DNA from: Candidatus Nitrosopumilus sp. | GTDB lineage: Archaea > Thermoproteota > Nitrososphaeria > Nitrososphaerales > Nitrosopumilaceae | Length of the DNA: 33,248 nucleotides | NCBI GenBank assembly: GCA_029255365.1 | Contig: JAPFQF010000055.1 | Span: 1 to 33,248 of the forward strand | Direction: 5' to 3' | In this document: positions 6,709-15,608 of the stretch, one piece after another | How the letters are laid out: every line of letters starts with the position of its first letter | How positions within the stretch are numbered: position 1 is the stretch's first letter | Program-made: the position numbers and the translations under genes | Notes under the pieces: generated by a model | The model's input: the letters and a program-made list of their open reading frames with translations, nothing else | Database searches by the model: none | Told to the model about the DNA's origin: nothing

Positions 6709-8865
6709 ATGATGGAATTAAATTGCATGAGTAGATCCTCCACCAGAGGAATTTTCCTTTCAGTCGCATTGTTATTTTCAGTTGTGCTAGTCATGTTTCC
6801 ATCAGATGCCCATGGCGAAGAAATTTCAGTTACAAGTATCGCATTAGAGGAAACAACCGTACTGGAATTGACAAATGATTCAACGGAGGAGATCAGCACT
6901 CTAAGAATCTGGCTTGGAAGCGATTTTAATTTTAAATCTTTTAAAACTGAAAAAGGATGGACCGGTGAGAAAAATGCACAGGGGGTCATCATTTTCACAT
7001 CATCCAAAGTCATCAAACCAGGCGAGTCTGTAAAATTTGGAGTGAAAACCGACAAACCAAATGAAGGGATCAATTGGAAAGTGCTTGACAAAAAAGATAC
7101 GCAGATAGACACTGGAAAATCCATTGCAAAAGACTTGCCACCAGTCAAAAATCTGGACCAAATCCAAAGTTCAGAAAATACAGGGAAAAGCATGCTAACA
7201 GAATCAACGTTCAGGGTAGTTCCAGAAAAACCAAATTCAGGTTCAACAATCAGAGTGACAGGGGATAATTTTGGCTCATCGCAAGAGTTTGATTTTTTCA
7301 TAGACACGAAAAAAATAGGCAGTTTTGAGACAGACAAAGACGGTCATTTTATCACTACGATGAAAATTCCAGAAAACCAGGATGCAGACAGAGTCGATTT
7401 TAAAATAGTAGGTAAAAACGGCGAGGAGAAAAAAATCAGCATCAGGTTGGGTGTGATTGATAACAGAATTCCCGCATCATCAGACATCCCACTCACGGTT
7501 AAAGGAATTCCAGGCACGATCCACAGAGGGGACTTTTTAGAGATTTTTGGAACTGCAACGCCAGGCAGCGGAGTCACAATAGAGATTTACGGACTGGACG
7601 GCGAGATAATCAGGACAAGGGCGGCAGAAACAGACAGCAAGGGAAATTGGAAATTGGAACCACTGCTGGTCCCGTTGGATAGGCCATTTGGAAAATACAC
7701 AGGAATTATTTCAGACGGAAGAGCAAACGAATCAGTCTACTGGGAATTGTCGTCAGATAAAAAAATCATCATAGTTCCAACAAGTTTGAAATTTGATCAG
7801 GGGGAGACAATGAAGTTTAACGGCACCGCCTTGCCAAACATTCCAGTAGAATTTGTTTTGGAAGATCCGCTTGGAAAAGAAATTGCTTCAGACATTATCC
7901 AGGTTGACGGCTCTGGAAATGTAAAGTACGAGCACCCAACCACACAAAATACGCTAAAAGGAACATACACGCTGATTGCAACTCAAGAAGAAAACAAAGA
8001 ATTCATCTATGCAGGAGTTGGACAACTGCCTACAATTCCAGTCAACTTGAAATTTGACAAGTTAAATTACAAAACAAGCGAATCCGCAGTCATCACATTG
8101 TCAGGAAAGGCATCCGAAATCATCAGTTTGCTAATCATTGATCCTTCGGATAAACAAAAAGGGGAATCACTGTCAATCACACTGCAGCCAGACGGAAGAG
8201 GTACACATACTCTAGATCTGCAAGGGTATTCCTCAGGGATATACACGGCAGTGGCCAGTAAGGGAAACGTCAAGAGTACGGAAATTTTCACAGTAGGTCT
8301 GCAAATTGGTTCTGGTTCAATTGACATCAACACTACAAAAGTGGCATATAGCCCAGGAGATCCAATATTGGTTTTGGGCGACGCGGGTTCCAATGTTCTT
8401 CTAACTCTGACACTTTTGGACGAAGACGGAAAAGTGATCAAAGTCAAAGAGACGTTTTCAAACAAAGATGGAAGAATTTTCGAAAGTGAGTTTAGAATTC
8501 CATCAGATGCCGAACCAGGAACCTGGACATTAAACGCAAAAAGCGGTTCAAATTATGACAATGTGAAGATCGATATCGTGACATCGGCAGTTGAAGGGAT
8601 GGGTGTGTCAGTAGAACAGGGGGAGAAGATTGCAAGTACGGGAACAGAAACTCTCCAAATCAAAGTATTCGGGGCAGAACAAAATGTAAAAATTGTGGTT
8701 GTGTCAGAATCCGGAGAGGTCATCGGCGAAATGAACGGCATAATTGCGGACGATGGAAGAATCGACATGGTTTGGCCAATTCCAAATGATACAGAGCCCG
8801 GGACATATACGATCAGGGCGTCAACCGCATCGGATTCGGCAGAAACCACGTATGAATTGCAATAA
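6709..8865 (+). CDS. Large secreted surface protein with about six tandem immunoglobulin-like domains
   Basis: The 718-residue protein opens with a signal peptide (hydrophobic core around residues 15-32, likely cut after SDAHG). The first beta domain (about 40-140) is followed by roughly six repeats of 80-90 residues. Each starts with a 'gd.i.i.G.a..' strand and ends with 'GtYt....', as in PFGKYTG, LKGTYTL, SSGIYTA, EPGTWTL and EPGTYTI. This is the pattern of MG2/Ig-like stalk domains in archaeal cell-surface proteins. No C-terminal membrane segment or sorting signal is visible, so it may attach to the S-layer or be released. It has its own TATA-like box (ctaaattaag, 6670-6679). The start could be the ATG at 6709 or 6727. 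The binding partner is unknown. Confidence 0.8.
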   Translation: MMELNCMSRSSTRGIFLSVALLFSVVLVMFPSDAHGEEISVTSIALEETTVLELTNDSTEEISTLRIWLGSDFNFKSFKTEKGWTGEKNAQGVIIFTSSKVIKPGESVKFGVKTDKPNEGINWKVLDKKDTQIDTGKSIAKDLPPVKNLDQIQSSENTGKSMLTESTFRVVPEKPNSGSTIRVTGDNFGSSQEFDFFIDTKKIGSFETDKDGHFITTMKIPENQDADRVDFKIVGKNGEEKKISIRLGVIDNRIPASSDIPLTVKGIPGTIHRGDFLEIFGTATPGSGVTIEIYGLDGEIIRTRAAETDSKGNWKLEPLLVPLDRPFGKYTGIISDGRANESVYWELSSDKKIIIVPTSLKFDQGETMKFNGTALPNIPVEFVLEDPLGKEIASDIIQVDGSGNVKYEHPTTQNTLKGTYTLIATQEENKEFIYAGVGQLPTIPVNLKFDKLNYKTSESAVITLSGKASEIISLLIIDPSDKQKGESLSITLQPDGRGTHTLDLQGYSSGIYTAVASKGNVKSTEIFTVGLQIGSGSIDINTTKVAYSPGDPILVLGDAGSNVLLTLTLLDEDGKVIKVKETFSNKDGRIFESEFRIPSDAEPGTWTLNAKSGSNYDNVKIDIVTSAVEGMGVSVEQGEKIASTGTETLQIKVFGAEQNVKIVVVSESGEVIGEMNGIIADDGRIDMVWPIPNDTEPGTYTIRASTASDSAETTYELQ

Positions 8866-8907
8866 TAATTTCAAACAATTTTATTTCACCTAATATGCCT
8901 GAACATT

Positions 8908-9420
8908 ATGAATCTTAAAGACAAAATAGCAGATTTTCCAAATTTCCCTAAAAAAGGAATTTTATTCAGAGACTTTAGTCCGATTTTGAAAGATCCGTCA
9001 GCATTATCTTATGTGGCAGACGAATTCTCAAAGCATTTCCACCCAAAAGACATCGATGTTTTTGCAGGGATTGAATCAAGAGGGTTCGTTCTGGCCTCAA
9101 TTCTGGCCTCAAGATACAACAAAGGCATGATAATGATTAGAAAAGCAGGAAAACTGCCGGGAAAGACTGCAAAATTGGCATATACGATTGAATATGGAAA
9201 AGACACCATAGAGATACAGAAAGACATCGTCAAAGAGGGAGAAAAAATACTCATTTGTGATGATTTGCTTGCGACAGGCGGAACAGCAAAGGCATCCGCA
9301 AAACTGATTGAAAAAGTAGGCGGAAAAATTGTAGGATTCGCATTCATCATCGAGCTAGTTGATCTCGGCGGAATCAAAGGGATTAGCAAATACAATTGCA
9401 AGTCACTGGTGAAGTACTAA
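8908..9420 (+). CDS. apt: Adenine phosphoribosyltransferase
   Basis: It converts adenine and PRPP to AMP and pyrophosphate in purine salvage. The 170 residues show the family opening ([14 protein letters not shown]), the substrate segment ESRGFVLAS, the flexible-loop region [10 protein letters not shown] and the PRPP-binding motif [19 protein letters not shown]-like attttatttc box lies about 26 bases upstream of the ATG. The stop codon overlaps the ATG of mtnP by one base. The pair forms a salvage route: the phosphorylase releases adenine from methylthioadenosine and this enzyme recaptures it. Confidence 0.95.
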   Translation: MNLKDKIADFPNFPKKGILFRDFSPILKDPSALSYVADEFSKHFHPKDIDVFAGIESRGFVLASILASRYNKGMIMIRKAGKLPGKTAKLAYTIEYGKDTIEIQKDIVKEGEKILICDDLLATGGTAKASAKLIEKVGGKIVGFAFIIELVDLGGIKGISKYNCKSLVKY

Positions 9421-10211
9421 TGGAAAGAGATGTCGAAATAGGAATTTTTGGGGGAACCGGAATTTATGATTCAGGCCTGCTTGAAAATGCAAAAGAAGTG
9501 GACATTGATACCCCCTACGGCAAACCTTCAGATACAATTACGGTTGGAACTTTCAAGGGAAGAAAGATTGCGTTTCTTCCAAGACACGGGAAAAAACACA
9601 CCATCCCGCCACATAAAATTAATTTTAAAGCAAACATCTGGGCATTCAAAGAATTGGGAGTTACAAGAATCATTGCACCGTCAGCAGTCGGAAGCCTGAA
9701 GGAGGAATTGGCACCAGGCCACTTTGCATTGCCAACACAGTTCATAGACTTTACAAAATCCAGAGACGGCTCGTTTTCAGAAAATGGAAGGGTAATACAC
9801 ATCTCAGTGGCTGATCCGTTTTGTCCAGAACTACAGTCATCAATCATCCAGGTGACTGACAGACAGGGTTTGAACATCCACAAAGATTGCACATATGTCT
9901 GCATAGAAGGGCCGCGTTTTTCAACCAAAGCCGAATCAAAATTCTATAGAACTACGGGGGCAGACATCATTGGAATGACGCTTGTTCCAGAATGTCAGCT
10001 GGCAAGAGAGGCACAGATGTGTTATGCTTCAATTTCCACAGTTACAGATTACGATGTCTGGGCCGACAAGCCAGTTACAGCAAAAGAAGTGATGGAGACA
10101 CTTTCAAAGAACGTGGAGAAAACAAAAAAAATACTGGCAGAGTTAATTGATCAAATTCCTAAAACAAGAAGTTGTTCTTGTGCAAAGGCATTAGAAGAAG
10201 CCGAATTTTAG
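9420..10211 (+). CDS. mtnP: 5'-methylthioadenosine phosphorylase
   Basis: It splits methylthioadenosine into adenine and methylthioribose-1-phosphate. The 263 residues contain GGTGIYDSG, the phosphate loop [31 protein letters not shown] and [17 protein letters not shown], then TDYDVWAD. This pattern is close to archaeal MTAP enzymes. The C-terminal SCSC resembles the CxC disulfide motif described in Sulfolobus MTAPII. The ATG at 9420 overlaps the apt stop (TAATG), and a GGTGA lies about 7 bases upstream. This is preferred over a start at 9396 inside apt. It is in an operon with apt and convergent with the small gene at 10208. Confidence 0.93.
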   Translation: MERDVEIGIFGGTGIYDSGLLENAKEVDIDTPYGKPSDTITVGTFKGRKIAFLPRHGKKHTIPPHKINFKANIWAFKELGVTRIIAPSAVGSLKEELAPGHFALPTQFIDFTKSRDGSFSENGRVIHISVADPFCPELQSSIIQVTDRQGLNIHKDCTYVCIEGPRFSTKAESKFYRTTGADIIGMTLVPECQLAREAQMCYASISTVTDYDVWADKPVTAKEVMETLSKNVEKTKKILAELIDQIPKTRSCSCAKALEEAEF

Positions 10212-10492
10212 TCATCAACGAAGGACTCTTTTGTAAGTCCCTCTGGGAGTGTCAAATCGCCCTGAAGCAGACTTCTCTGAAGCAAGTCTATCACCTCATC
10301 AACATCATAGCCCAATCTTTCCAACTCTTTCTCTGTAATTTGAGAAAGTTTTGCGCCGACATTTTGCCCGCCTATCCTGCCAAAGGCAATAGCCGTAAAA
10401 CGAAATTCATTTTCACCTATTGTGAATTTGCCGGTGATCTTTGCAGCCATCTGGCTTCCGTGAATGTTGTTAATGTGAACTTTAAGGTCCAT
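10208..10492 (-). CDS. Conserved small protein, unknown function
   Basis: The 94-residue protein has an N-terminal beta-rich half ([27 protein letters not shown], with the usual GRIGGQNVG turn) and a C-terminal helical half rich in acidic residues. There are no cysteines, membrane segments or signal peptide. It starts at ATG 8 bases after the stop of the zinc-binding gene upstream on the same strand, and probably belongs to the same transcript (10208-10899). I do not recognise the family. Confidence 0.65.
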   Translation of the reverse strand: MDLKVHINNIHGSQMAAKITGKFTIGENEFRFTAIAFGRIGGQNVGAKLSQITEKELERLGYDVDEVIDLLQRSLLQGDLTLPEGLTKESFVDD

Positions 10493-10500
10493 TGCAAGAA

Positions 10501-10899
10501 TTAAATTTCTACAGCTTTGTTGACATTGTCATCAATCAGAAAGCTCCAATGCCTGTCATCTTCGACTTTGAAATCATTAACCTTGAGTGGAATCACCTGT
10601 TCGTCAAGACATTCGTGTTTAATTTCATCCTTTTCTTTTAGTTTGACTAATTTCCATTTGCTTTTTCCTTGCTGTAACTTACACACGGTCACTGCCCATT
10701 TTGCATCAGCGTCGATTTTTGGCATCCCCACTATTTCTGCAATTTCTTCAATTCCAAGTTGTTTTTCCTCACAGAATTTCTTTTTACAAACCCCACACCT
10801 CCAAACATCGACAGACCCAATGGTTCTTTCATCGACGTTGATGTTTATCACGCCAAAATAGACTGGCTGATGCTTGCAGGTTTCAGTATCAGTGCTCAA
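10501..10899 (-). CDS. Small zinc-binding protein, unknown function
   Basis: The 132-residue soluble protein carries CKH near the N-terminus and RCGVCKKKFC (about residues 34-43), consistent with one zinc site. The rest mixes strands and helices and ends in DRHWSFLIDDNVNKAVEI. The start is a TTG at 10899, supported by a GGTGA Shine-Dalgarno-like sequence about 6 bases upstream. It sits between a winged-helix gene and the 94-residue unknown, all on the minus strand, so cotranscription is plausible. No named family recognised. Confidence 0.65.
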   Translation of the reverse strand: MSTDTETCKHQPVYFGVININVDERTIGSVDVWRCGVCKKKFCEEKQLGIEEIAEIVGMPKIDADAKWAVTVCKLQQGKSKWKLVKLKEKDEIKHECLDEQVIPLKVNDFKVEDDRHWSFLIDDNVNKAVEI

Positions 10900-10921
10900 T
10901 GTTGTTCACCAAGTTTTGGTA

Positions 10922-11278
10922 TTATTTAGTTCTTGCATCATCATATGGTTTTTCCAAAACTACACCAATATTATCGACAATTTTGTTTCGCTTAAATTCG
11001 ATATTCTCTCGCTCGCACATCTTTCTATACATGTTTACTGCCGTAAATCGAGGATGCATGGCCTCAAATTCGATAGGAGTGATGTCAATAAAGGCGCCAA
11101 GTGCCATTAGATCTTTTGATGCTTTTTTTGCCTCGTCAGCAGATATTTTTAATTTTTCAGCTATGGTTTCTGATGACATTTTCCCATAACATGTCACTAA
11201 CAAAAAAACTCGGGCCTGAATGGACTCCAAGTGGATTTCAGATACAAGATCATTTTCAAGTCCGGAATAAGACATCAT
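10922..11278 (-). CDS. Winged-helix DNA-binding protein (TrmB/MarR-like)
   Basis: The 118-residue protein has a helix-turn-helix core: QARVFLLVTCYGKMSSETIAE, then KLKISADEAKKASKDLMALGAF, and a following wing-like strand (IDITPIEFEAMHPRF). This arrangement matches TrmB- or IclR-like winged helices. No effector domain is present. ATGs at 11278 and 11275 are equivalent choices. It heads the minus-strand group running down to 10208. It is likely a local regulator or chromatin-associated factor, with unknown targets. Confidence 0.65.
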   Translation of the reverse strand: MMSYSGLENDLVSEIHLESIQARVFLLVTCYGKMSSETIAEKLKISADEAKKASKDLMALGAFIDITPIEFEAMHPRFTAVNMYRKMCERENIEFKRNKIVDNIGVVLEKPYDDARTK

Positions 11279-11320
11279 TATTAAAATAAATTACAACGAC
11301 ATAAAACATGATCTATGCAT

Positions 11321-11539
11321 CTATTTTTTGACTAGAATCTTTTTAGAAATTTTCAAGGAAAACCCCATGGCAATGAAATGAATTACCGCCCCTAAAATTG
11401 CAGCATAAATCAAATTGTCCAAAACAGTCCAGGAAATGAGAAATGCCAGGACAGACGGAACCGTGATTATGATTGCGATGACTGTCCCCTTTATAGCAAT
11501 TTCGCGAATTGAAAGTTTGGATTGTTTGTCATCAGACAA
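11321..11539 (-). CDS. Small two-helix membrane protein
   Basis: A 72-residue protein starting at TTG 11539 (reading MSDDKQSKLSIREIAIKG) has two hydrophobic helices (VIAIIITVPSVLAFLISW and LIYAAILGAVIHFIAMGF) and a basic C-terminus (LKISKKILVKK). A longer version from 11650 would run into the divergent Hsp20-like gene and its promoter, so I prefer the short form. A TATA-like tttttatta lies 22-30 bases upstream of the TTG. Function unknown. Confidence 0.55.
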   Translation of the reverse strand: MSDDKQSKLSIREIAIKGTVIAIIITVPSVLAFLISWTVLDNLIYAAILGAVIHFIAMGFSLKISKKILVKK

Positions 11540-11610
11540 TAGATAAAATTTTAAAAATGCTAATAAAAACCAAAGATACTTTATATTTGGTAGACTGTAA
11601 TTTCCACTGT

Positions 11611-12069
11611 TTGGCAAGCTATAAGGGAGCATATTCAAATGAACAGTCATTAAATTTTGTGATTCCCATAATTGTTATTTTGTTTTTAGGAATTATCTAC
11701 ATAATGACACAAAGAGCAGATTCTGGATTTGTGAGTTTTATTCTAATCGGCGCAGCCGCTCTTACAATGTTTTACTGGGTGAAAGTTCTAAAGAAAATGG
11801 CAAAAAACCAAAAACCCGCATATACTCAAGCAAGAGAGCAAGAAACAAAGAACTGGGTGTATGATTTGATCAAAGGTGAAGAAGAGTTTGTTTTCGTTGC
11901 AGAAGTTCCAGGTCCTGAAGACAAAATTACAGTAAGGTTAGTTGACGGGATTTTATACATACGTGGAACGTCCGGATTCTCAAAAGAAATTCCGATAGAA
12001 GGGGTCAAAGAGATGCAGATATTTGATTTCAAATATAAAAACGGCGTACTAACACTAAGAATAAAGTAA
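11611..12069 (+). CDS. Membrane-anchored Hsp20/alpha-crystallin-like protein
   Basis: Two hydrophobic helices (FVIPIIVILFLGIIYIM and FVSFILIGAAALTMFYW) precede a basic linker. A C-terminal domain of about 75 residues follows, reading EFVFVAEVPGPEDKITVRL, DGILYIRG, FSKEIPIEG and FKYKNGVLTLRIK. These are the strand order and closing motif of the alpha-crystallin domain of small heat-shock proteins. The usual C-terminal IxI tail is missing. The start is uncertain: TTG at 11611 fits a TATA box (tttatattt, about 11579) with a leaderless start, and GTG at 11659 is the alternative just before the first helix. It is a possible membrane-bound chaperone or scaffold. The gene ends directly against the top6A stop. 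Confidence 0.65.
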   Translation: MASYKGAYSNEQSLNFVIPIIVILFLGIIYIMTQRADSGFVSFILIGAAALTMFYWVKVLKKMAKNQKPAYTQAREQETKNWVYDLIKGEEEFVFVAEVPGPEDKITVRLVDGILYIRGTSGFSKEIPIEGVKEMQIFDFKYKNGVLTLRIK

Positions 12070-13197
12070 CTAGAGACTTTTTGCCAGTTCCAATTTTTGT
12101 GGCAAATATTTATCCGTAATGTTTGTCAATCCATATTTTGAGAAAGCCTCGAGCTCTGCTTTCCTTTTCAATCTTAAAAATACATCAAGCTCTTTTTTCC
12201 ACACTCCGTCCTGATATCTAGGATCTTTTTGCAAATCATAGCATCTCTTGATATCAGATTCGGTCATGGGTATTGTCGGCAACTTGTATTTTTCAATATC
12301 AGTAGCCCACACGCCTACCCATTTTGCATCAGGAACTGTCAGGTCTCTAAGATGTGCAGCGTTGGCAGAGCCTGATTTTATAACCATTGCGATGTGTTCC
12401 CCGTACACGTCCCCGTCAGTTAAAACAATTACGGGCAAGTTCATTTCCTCGTGTAGTCTTTTCAACAACGTTCTGGTTGAACGCGGCGCTTGTCCGCCGG
12501 TATTGATGATGATTGATTTGAATTTTTTGTCAACTTGTTCCTCAACAAATCTTGTAAAAAGACCGCCCTTTTCAATCGCAATGACGATTTCTGCACTGGT
12601 ATCAACCAGTTCGGCAGTTGTTAAACTGGGACCTATGGAATATCCGTCAGGGTGATTTGACAGGTTCATTTTTTTTCCCTCATATCCAGGAATAGTATAT
12701 TCAATGGTCAAATCCCCGAAAATTGAACTTCTCTCTTCAGGGAATATGTGAAAATCTTCTCGAGGTTTTGAAGTTACGGCCTCCAAATCGACAATGATGT
12801 TATCGGATTCGGACTGGTCCTCAAATTCAATAGCGAAAGCTTGTGATGAGTAATAAATATCTCTCAGCGTGGATGATTTTCTTTCTTTGGTCAATCTGTT
12901 TGCAAAAAATGCCAACCACATCAATTGTGTAAAAGATCTTAGCTGTGCAGAATTTCTCGAGCTTCTTACTGCGGCATTGCTTCCTAGAATGTACTGTCGG
13001 AGTTTTTTATCATAAACAATGTTATTTACGGATCTGCTGGGAATGGAGAATTTTGGAAACTGGCCGTTGTCCAGGTCATCGTATATTTTTGCACCGTGAC
13101 TTTTAAGCATCTCAAGAATATTCTTTTGCTTTACATCAGCTTTGTTGCTTCGTGCATCAATCTTTGCTTGCTCTTTCTTAGTTGTCGCCAATTTCAT
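12070..13197 (-). CDS. top6A: DNA topoisomerase VI subunit A
   Basis: This is the Spo11-like cleaving subunit of the type IIB topoisomerase, which relaxes and decatenates DNA with an ATP-driven double-strand break. The 375 residues show the catalytic tyrosine in LRDIYYSS (Y115/Y116) and a Toprim domain with E209 (IAIEKGG) and D261/D263 (LTDGDVYG). RQYILGSNAAVRSSRNSAQ fits the winged-helix region. The gene overlaps the end of top6B by 20 bases, consistent with stoichiometric co-translation of the A2B2 enzyme. Confidence 0.95.
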   Translation of the reverse strand: MKLATTKKEQAKIDARSNKADVKQKNILEMLKSHGAKIYDDLDNGQFPKFSIPSRSVNNIVYDKKLRQYILGSNAAVRSSRNSAQLRSFTQLMWLAFFANRLTKERKSSTLRDIYYSSQAFAIEFEDQSESDNIIVDLEAVTSKPREDFHIFPEERSSIFGDLTIEYTIPGYEGKKMNLSNHPDGYSIGPSLTTAELVDTSAEIVIAIEKGGLFTRFVEEQVDKKFKSIIINTGGQAPRSTRTLLKRLHEEMNLPVIVLTDGDVYGEHIAMVIKSGSANAAHLRDLTVPDAKWVGVWATDIEKYKLPTIPMTESDIKRCYDLQKDPRYQDGVWKKELDVFLRLKRKAELEAFSKYGLTNITDKYLPQKLELAKSL

Positions 13198-15049
13198 TTT
13201 CCTCCTCTACTGTTTGTTTAGATTCAATTACATTTTCATTTATAATTTTCTTATAATTAGGTTCTTTCTTTTTTCCAGCAAGTTCCGTGCAAAATTCTGC
13301 TATCAACGGAATATATTTTGCATAAAGATTTGCCCTCTTTTTTGCCATGTCAGCCTGGCCTCTTTTTGACATGTATGCAGCCAATTTTCTAGACAGCAAT
13401 TGCAGAGCCAATTTCAGCTCCCGTTCAATTTCCGGTCTGTCTGCCACATTTTCTTTTCCAGCGGTTTTATACGGAATTCTGGTAGAGCAAATGTGAGAAA
13501 CGATAATGAATGGCGGTTCGCCTTTTACTTTGTACCTGCCCCAGTCAGTTTCATTAACAACTTTGAGAACCACATCACTGCCTTCATCGTATAGTAGCGG
13601 GATTCTATTGGCATATCGGTACACATGTGGTCCACCTGTTTTTATATCGCCACCGTAGGCGATACCCATCTCAATGATGAATGGGAATCCGGAATATGCG
13701 GATGCCGGACGTTGCACAACGGCGGCAAAGTCAGGATTAAAGAATTTTTTAATTCCTTTTTCCAACGGTTCTGCGCCTAGAGGTGCCAGGCAAGTGGAAT
13801 CAGGGGCCATGAAATCTTCAAATTTTTGAAGCGCGTCACTAAGATCCACCAATTCCTGGTTTGACAAAGTACCCATTCTTTTTTCAGGCTTGAATCCGGC
13901 GTATTCTGCAAATTTGACAGCGGTGGTAGGCCCTATTCTTTGGAATCGTTTTGTCAGAAATGTTGTAAGCGGCTCTCCTTGCACGGTATTGGTAAGTTGT
14001 TTGTAATACTGACTTTCAGGATCCATGTCTACAGATTTTGATTGTGAATCACCAAAATCCCAATAATACAGTTTTTTGTTTGGCATGTCAATGTCTTCAA
14101 TCTTAATTTTGTTTAACTTTTCAAAATCCATTTTTAAAAATGACATTAAAGATATTACCACCCTAACTTGACGCGGAAGTGTCTTCCACTTTTTCTTTGC
14201 CTTTTCCATGATTGCAGCAAAGGTGAAACTTTTTACAGACAACCCTAAATCTTTTCTAACTTTTTCTATCATCGCATCATCGATAGTGGGAATTTCAAAT
14301 TGGGATTCAACAATCATCCTTCTAATTCTCTCCACATCAATCCCGTGCGGATGAGGTCGAATAATAGTTGGAGGCGGCGGAATCTCTTTTACAAATCTAG
14401 GATGGCTGAATTTTTCCCCCTTTGGATCATCAAAAGTTATTGAAGCATATGGGGTGATCAAAGAAGTTTCATAAACATAATCCCTAATCTTGTTTCCTGC
14501 TTTTGAATAATCTCCCTCCAAACAGATACTTACAGAGAGTCCTTTTTTTGAAACTTCCTTAGTAGTGTGCTGAACAATTACAGGTTTATTTTTTTGAATG
14601 TCAAGTAACAATTCAAATACATCCTGTGTAACACCGTCCACAGAACTTTTGACTGTAACTGGTTGGTTGGTTGTAATTTGCCCGTAAAGAATTGCCATGG
14701 TCGCTCCTAGTCCAAACATTCCCCTTGCTTGCTTTAATCCGAATTTGGAACCATAAAGTACAGTTCCAAAAGCAAGCGGAATATGGTCTGCATCTATTCC
14801 AGGACCGTTATCCTTTACAGTCAGTATGTACGGTTTGGGATCCGGCTTGTCAGGATCTACTGCTTTTATGATCAAATGAACGTCTGGAAGAATGCCCTTT
14901 TGGTCACATGCATCTAATGCATTTTCAACAAATTCTCTTACAGCAGTGTAAAGAGATCTTGTAGGATTACTAAATCCGGCTAAATCACGATTACTGTAAA
15001 AGAATTCACTCGGGGAAATTTGATTGAATTGTTCTTTAATAGAAGACAT
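13178..15049 (-). CDS. top6B: DNA topoisomerase VI subunit B
   Basis: This is the ATPase subunit, with an N-terminal GHKL fold: REFVENALDACD (Bergerat N-box), DNGPGIDADHIP and GMFGLGAT. A helix-two-turn-helix region and the transducer domain with its switch-lysine region follow. At 623 residues the length is slightly above many archaeal forms. The C-terminal end (about 590-623) is charged and low complexity. It lies between the KH-protein gene (14-base overlap) and top6A (20-base overlap), so the genes are translationally coupled. Confidence 0.95.
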   Translation of the reverse strand: MSSIKEQFNQISPSEFFYSNRDLAGFSNPTRSLYTAVREFVENALDACDQKGILPDVHLIIKAVDPDKPDPKPYILTVKDNGPGIDADHIPLAFGTVLYGSKFGLKQARGMFGLGATMAILYGQITTNQPVTVKSSVDGVTQDVFELLLDIQKNKPVIVQHTTKEVSKKGLSVSICLEGDYSKAGNKIRDYVYETSLITPYASITFDDPKGEKFSHPRFVKEIPPPPTIIRPHPHGIDVERIRRMIVESQFEIPTIDDAMIEKVRKDLGLSVKSFTFAAIMEKAKKKWKTLPRQVRVVISLMSFLKMDFEKLNKIKIEDIDMPNKKLYYWDFGDSQSKSVDMDPESQYYKQLTNTVQGEPLTTFLTKRFQRIGPTTAVKFAEYAGFKPEKRMGTLSNQELVDLSDALQKFEDFMAPDSTCLAPLGAEPLEKGIKKFFNPDFAAVVQRPASAYSGFPFIIEMGIAYGGDIKTGGPHVYRYANRIPLLYDEGSDVVLKVVNETDWGRYKVKGEPPFIIVSHICSTRIPYKTAGKENVADRPEIERELKLALQLLSRKLAAYMSKRGQADMAKKRANLYAKYIPLIAEFCTELAGKKKEPNYKKIINENVIESKQTVEEENEIGDN

Positions 15050-15608
15050 CTTGATCTTCCCATAATTGCATTCTTTCTATTTTTTCTTTTCTGTTAACAG
15101 CTTCTAACTTTGTATAAACAGCTCCATGCATACTTCCACTTGAAATAGCAGATATTGCATCAACGGCTACACGCAATTTACTTGAATCGCCAATAATTGA
15201 AACAGTTCTTCCGTAAACTGAGATATGAGTACCACTAAGATTTTCCATATTTCGTCTTGCTCTACCACCCTCTCCGATAATCCTCCCTTTTATCCTTTCA
15301 ACATTTGCACTGGATTTTCCTGCAAACTCTCTAAGATCTATTACATGTAATGCGTTTTCATCCTCCAGCAAAGTCATTGCGTGTTCAGGAGAAAAACCCC
15401 TGCCAATTGCAGTTACAATCTCCATAGCTTTGAACGGTTGAATTTTTTCAACATCACCTTGAGATCTTATAAAGACTTCACCGTTGTCGCCGTCAATCTC
15501 TAAAGAAACATAGCAAGCCTCTTCAATTTTTAATTTTACATTTCCAGCCTTTCCAATCAAGGCCCCGACTCGATCGTTTGGAATGCGAATTAGTTTTTCA
15601 AAGCTCAT
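15036..15608 (-). CDS. KH-domain RNA-binding protein, Dim2/Pno1-like
   Basis: The 190 residues hold two KH-type domains. The first has IPNDRVGALIGKAGNVKLKIEE (GxxG loop GKAG). The second has RIKGRIIGEGGRARRNMENL (GEGG), followed by VSIIG and the family's end MHGAVYTKLEAVNR. This matches archaeal Dim2/Pno1, which binds the 3' end of 16S rRNA during small-subunit maturation. It overlaps the RIO1 gene by 4 bases, and RIO1 and Pno1/Dim2 act at the same step in ribosome biogenesis. The coupling supports that role. Confidence 0.88.
   Translation of the reverse strand: MSFEKLIRIPNDRVGALIGKAGNVKLKIEEACYVSLEIDGDNGEVFIRSQGDVEKIQPFKAMEIVTAIGRGFSPEHAMTLLEDENALHVIDLREFAGKSSANVERIKGRIIGEGGRARRNMENLSGTHISVYGRTVSIIGDSSKLRVAVDAISAISSGSMHGAVYTKLEAVNRKEKIERMQLWEDQDVFY

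Noticed and set aside
11509-11610. Upstream extension of the Hsp20-like gene
   Set aside because: It crosses the probable TATA box and overlaps the divergent small membrane protein. The composition is not protein-like.
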